Source of the DNA: Oreohelix idahoensis
Taxonomy: Eukaryota; Mollusca; Gastropoda; Stylommatophora; Oreohelicidae
Reading direction: 5' to 3'
DNA length: 64,000 bases
NCBI GenBank assembly: GCA_024509875.1
Contig: JAMPIV010012158.1
Location: forward strand, 82,124 to 146,123
Under the pieces are notes generated by a model that searched no databases, was not told where the DNA came from, and was given only the letters and a program-made list of their open reading frames with translations. This document shows positions 59,699 to 64,000 of this stretch, piece by piece; position 1 is the first letter of the stretch; every line of letters begins with the position of its first letter. The translations under genes and the position numbers were made by a program.

Positions 59699-60662
59699 GC
59701 AAAAGAGCGACCACTTTTAAGTCACCGCAAAGTAACCAATGAGATTGATCGTAGTTTATACACTTCAAAAGCTGCTTAATGTTTTCATAAGTTTCTTTCA
59801 TATGAACTGCGGGACCAACTGGAATTGACGGTAACACATTACAATTATTCAACAAAACAGCTTTAAGACTCGTCTTGGATGAATCAATGAAAAGCCTCCA
59901 CTCTTCCGGTATGTAATTGATTTTGAGGGCTGCCATTAAACCGGAAATGTTGTGGCACGCAGAAAGGTCACCCTCTTTGAAAAAGAATGTAATAAGCGGC
60001 TTCTGGCAGTTCCTATACACAGAAATTGTAACATCTTCTGCCAGGAGATTCCACTGTTGCAATCTGGAACCCAAAAGCTCCGCCTTGTTCTTCGGTAAAT
60101 TCAGATCTCTTACAAGATCATTCAGTTCACCTTGGGTTATTAAGTGTGGTTTAGTGGGTGTAGTTTGCTCAAAATCTGGGTCGCTTGAGGTTGATGGTTC
60201 AGGACCACCAATGTCCTCTTCTTCATCAGTGGAAGCAGCTGAAAATGATTCTGGCACTTTGGGAACTGGTAGGTCATCGCCATGTGGTACCGGACGTATT
60301 GCAGAGGGGATGTTTGGATATTCCAGAGTCCATTTTTTCTTCATTGATATGCCTTTCCCAATTGGAGGGACCATGCAAAAGTAACAGTTGTTGAGAGGAT
60401 CAGTGGGCTCTCTCCAAATCATTGGGACTGCAAAAGGCATAGCTTGCCTTTTGCCAGTCAACCACAGTTTAAGATGTGCTGCACATGTATTGCAGCATAT
60501 GTGTGGCGCCCAGCTCTTATCTTGATCTTCTATTCTGCAGCCAAAATACAAACTGTACGCCTTCTTAATCACTTTAGTTATATTTCGTTTTTGTGATAGA
60601 AATGTCACCTCACCACATATATAACAGAAATTATTAGCACTGTTCACACATGTCCTAGGCAT
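59682..60662 (-). pseudogene. E4 transposase-like ORF, N-terminal part
   Basis: Starts at ATG 60662 and is open to the LINE junction (about 327 codons). Cys pairs C13/C16, C57/C60 and C93/C96 suggest zinc binding; MPFAVPMIWREPTDPLNNCY is a conserved block of the family. A Ser/Glu-rich linker lies at 138-172. Then DLNLPKNKAELLGSRLQQWN, WRLFIDSSKTSLKAVLL (candidate first Asp at 260) and LCGDLKVVALLLGLQ (candidate second Asp at 314). From general knowledge, similar proteins are widespread and annotated as uncharacterized in arthropods and cnidarians. The D-D-(E) assignment is my inference. Confidence 0.75.
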
Positions 60663-61001
60663 TTCTAACTACGATACTTTGGATAAGGACAAATGCACTA
60701 ACTAATGGCAAAATTTTATCAGAGATAGGATATTTATACACAAAGGTGATGTAATCATAGGTAGGATTGCATCATCAACTTCTAGTTACATTTTTATTGG
60801 TCATTAGAAAAAATTATGCAATCGCCCACAACAGTTGCATCATATATATAAATTGACCGTAATTAAATAAACTAGTAGCATATATCTTGAAAACTAGAGC
60901 CAATCAACATTTTTTAATGTCATTTTCGTTTTCAGCACACCAAAATTAGTTAAGATCAGCTATTTTCATTTCTGGTACATTTTGGTTGTTGACTAGTGTT
61001 A

Positions 61002-61029
61002 CCAGTGAGAACGGCTTGCTTGATATGAT
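61002..61029 (+). pseudogene. Right part of the interrupted exon-like frame
   Basis: Continues the phase of 57077-57253 across the TTA target and ends at the donor-like GTAAGAC at 61030. Confidence 0.35.
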
Positions 61030-61899
61030 GTAAGACTTAGATGTCTTTAGAACCACCAAATTTTTGGACACCCCGTGACATACGTGCATGCACAGTGGGC
61101 TGATTACAATCTATCTATCGAGAGTAGTGGGGAACCTTTCTCTCCCTCCGTTAACGACAGTAGTTCTCGCTTATACAGAAGCTGCCAATTCAATGCCTGT
61201 CCCGACTCATGAGAAAACCCATGTTGGAGATTAGCTGGCTTCACCTGTTTCTAGGCTTCCCGCTGTTCAGAATTTCGAGCCACTTTCTTGTTCTCATTCA
61301 TGACATATGTAAAAGACTGGAATTCTGCTGGCTCATATACTATCAAATTGGACTAAGAAAAAATTTTGAAAATAAGTTTTGCCGGTAAATAATTACATTC
61401 AATTAAAAATGTAAAATACCGTATGTTTCATTGTTGCAGAACTAGTTCAATTTTTAACATTCTGTCTACATTTTTGGGTCAAAATATTCAACAATTTCTT
61501 ATGTAAGTCTTCACTCCCACCCAAAAGGTTTGGCATCACGCGCCCGGCATTTAAAATCTAACAAGATCGCAGTCTGAAAAAAAAGGAAGGGAGAGAGGGG
61601 TGGGATTCCCCCACACTCGTCTGATGCAATTTGTGTAATACAATATATTTCAAATACGAACGATTTTTAAATTATGAGCGGAAGATCTTGGTCTGTTACA
61701 CCACAACAGGTTAAAGAGAGTAGGTGACCCAAAATAAATAAATAAATAAAAAGGGGGAAATGTCCAAACAAAGGGTGATATAGAAAAAGAAACAGAATAC
61801 AGTCGTTCCAAAAGATCAGTATTTCCGACATTTCGCTTATCTTTATAACTTCATTCAAACATTACCTCTCAGCTCCCACATGAACATAGGTTTTTAACA
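61030..61899. other. Unassigned sequence
   Basis: AT-rich, probably intronic or intergenic. Contains a short (AATA)n at 61733-61748. No gene recognised. Confidence 0.4.
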
Positions 61900-62230
61900 A
61901 AAACATGCCAAGTCCTATTGTCGCGTGCTATCAGCTGAAAGTCTTTCCATGTCACCCTCAACATTTGTATTTCTGTCTCTAGTACTCTTTACCATGTGCT
62001 TTGTTGGTCAATCTCTAAATCTTTTATACTGGTGATTTCAGAACAAGGACTGTCTTGTAAAGCTACCCACACGTTTCCTCAGTGTGTGTGTCCTACCCAT
62101 CTCCAGAGCTCCTTCTCACCTCTTGTTCCACTGGCAATGGTCTAGTTCTTGTCATCGGTTCCACATTGGTGAAGACGTTGTACCATTTCAATCTTGTTAT
62201 TCTACGCAAGCACTTATTTATGAAAGTGTA
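61900..62230 (-). mobile_element. LINE C-terminal scrap (minus strand)
   Basis: Parallels 52500-52800: atgccaagtcct, gtgctatcagct-aaagtctt, cagaacaagga-tgtcttgtaa and ttgttccactgg occur in the same order. Heavily decayed. Confidence 0.55.
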
Positions 62231-64000
62231 ACAAAATTGTTCGTTCTCTTTTGCGTATTTTCTCTCCCTCTCTGTCATTATCTTTTTATTTCTCATTTTC
62301 GGAGAACTGAAATCTGTGCCCCCGTCATTGTTTACATTTTCAAACTTCGATTCATGTCAGGTCAATGCGTCATTGGTCATCCTTAAGGATTAATTGTAAT
62401 CGCTTAAGTAGTTCCACCAGATTGACTTTAGGCGTGAATTGTTTGTTTTACGATTGCGAAATCCACGTCCATACGGGCTGGTCAATCGAGGTGTGCCGCT
62501 TCAGTGTTGATACAAGCGACTAGGAGTGTCTGATAAGTGATGCAATCACTTCCCTCGAAGTTACTTGTGATGATAATTACGGATAATATCAAACCGGGGA
62601 GACATTGTGAAGTCGTGAATGGAAAATATGATCGATAATTGACGAAAGCTAGCATACCATATATGACGATTGTAAACAGCACATTTTATGCGTTTGTTAT
62701 GTAGGGATTTTTCCGTGAGAGGAGGGAAATATACGCATCTGGCATGCTATTGGATTGGCATTTGAAATTTTAAAAATTAAACATTTCTGATTGGAGCCTT
62801 GTCATATAATAGCAATCTGGATGTGGGCCGAATGTTGCCTTTTAATTTAGCGACTTGTGAATTTACCGCACTGTGAAATTCAACTCGTCAAGAAGACAGC
62901 CAGACACGCCAAAGTAAGGAATATGATCAGGATTCCACGTTAAAGGAACGGAAAATGTGTTTGAGCATTTTGTGGACTTGTATTGTAGGAAAACTCTAAT
63001 TTCATTAAAACAGAAAGCTTGGAATCCTAGGAACCTGAACACTAAGCCATAGTGGGATTCTATTTGCAAAGTAATACCCCAGTCCACGTGTAAGAGGCAT
63101 CCTAAACAAGTTGCCTTAACTATTTCGCTGAGTCAGAAGTTGGTATTCCTAAAAGAGATTTACGGGTAAGTTGTACATTTTATAATTCTATATTTTGCAT
63201 CATTAACATGTAGAAGTTGCTAGGGGATGTCCAAGTCATACGAGGCTGACAACCTCAGCATATAGAATGATGTTTTTTATGAACCCCGACTGCAAGAGCT
63301 GGTGACTGCTTTATGCGGGTTTCTCATAGAGAACTAAAAGCAGAGGTAGTCCCAAGTTCCATATGGAGCAGGGAGTGGATGATGACATAAATAATGTCTA
63401 TCTTAACATTTTTAACCAGTGCATATGTAAATGTACAAATGTTCAAGATAAATGCAGTGGATGTTTTCCGCTCACGTGGATTAATACTAATGCTCAGAGA
63501 AGGTAAAGTTCTGAGGCAGATGGGATGGTGGAATGAAAAAGGGGAGGGAGGACACCTGATTTTGTGTCAGGAAACTCATGACTCAGGAGGGTATTTGTTT
63601 CTCTCTTACTTCATGATACTAGTCAGTGGTACCAACTGGTGGCGCTATCTGTGAAATAAGAGTGGTATAAGTGGCCTAAAATCAAAACTAGACACCTACA
63701 GCAGACGGGTCTTAACAAACGCTGGACCATCTTCGCATTTACCTACCGATTCTACGCCTTGACCAAAGAGGAGTGAACAAGTCCATAACCTGCAAAGAAC
63801 AAACATCGACTGGAGCAGAAACCAACCGACATTTAACTGGCAGCTAAGTACACAATCAAAGCTGTCAAGTGAACACTCTATTTTCAAACCAGAAAACATT
63901 GTTTTCATATCAGACCATCACCTGTGAAGAAATTTTAAAGACTTTATCTAAATTCAACCCACCCTTATTTATTTTACAATTGTTAACGATAACTATTAAA
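62231..64000. other. Unassigned sequence
   Basis: No convincing gene or element. Open frames at 63394-63654 (+) and 63696-63908 (-) have no recognisable domain or exon signals I trust. Confidence 0.4.

Larger units (their letters stand above)
57254..60998 (-). mobile_element. E4: CACTA/Chapaev-like DNA transposon with orphan-family ORF
   Basis: Ends are imperfect inverted repeats of about 125-150 bp starting CACTAGTCAACAA, also sharing TGTACCAGAAAT and TTGGCTCT-GTTTT. Both ends are flanked by TTA (57251-57253 and 60999-61001). A 3-bp T-W-A duplication with CACT-type termini is what Repbase calls Chapaev3 within the CACTA-Mirage-Chapaev group. Between them the minus strand encodes one long protein, interrupted by a LINE and one stop. 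Without the LINE and its duplicated site the element is about 2.36 kb. The family assignment is inference from termini and protein motifs. Confidence 0.7.

Overview
This window is eukaryotic, non-coding-rich and dominated by transposable elements. No bacterial operon, CRISPR array or rRNA is visible. Long (TA)n and (CAT)n tracts, a tRNA-derived SINE, many LINE 3' ends, a mariner, and Ty3/gypsy-type retrotransposons with copia-like gene order suggest an invertebrate metazoan. A mollusc, perhaps a cephalopod, is my best guess, but no host gene here proves the lineage.

Layout. 1-10.1 kb: mostly unassigned AT-rich sequence with a (TA)n array, a 47-bp minisatellite of about 29 copies (3328-4692), LINE scraps and a (CAT)n array. 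10.1-21 kb: element E1 (10631-20133, + strand), an LTR retrotransposon with 2.4-kb LTRs and 5-bp target duplication CCTTC. It sits inside an older LTR of its own family, carries a SINE in one LTR only, and its pol is interrupted by an inverted copy of its own 5' junction. 21-29.2 kb: element E2 (21154-29121, - strand), an LTR-bounded element with a gag-like ORF and an ORF with a DEK C-terminal-like domain, and no recognisable pol. 29.2-32.5 kb: a LINE nested in a SINE and two candidate host exons. 32.5-49.6 kb: element E3, an LTR-internal-LTR-internal-LTR tandem of 17 kb on the - strand with target duplication CCGAT. It encodes gag, protease, integrase, reverse transcriptase and RNase H in that order, the Gmr1-like arrangement. 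49.6-53 kb: decayed LINE sequence and a 53-bp minisatellite. 53.0-54.9 kb: a 608-codon open frame of unknown function, the best host-gene candidate. 55.2-56.8 kb: a dead mariner inside a (TA)n array. 57.25-61.0 kb: a TIR-flanked DNA transposon whose termini begin CACTAGT, with TTA target duplication, encoding a Cys-rich protein of a family normally left as 'uncharacterized'. It is broken by a LINE and itself splits an exon-like frame. 61-64 kb: little recognisable beyond another LINE scrap.

The elements act as layered insertions rather than a pathway: many events can be ordered by nesting and target duplications. The most notable signals are the Gmr1-like tandem, the CACTA/Chapaev-like transposon encoding the orphan protein family, the DEK_C-bearing LTR element, and the local inverted duplication inside E1.
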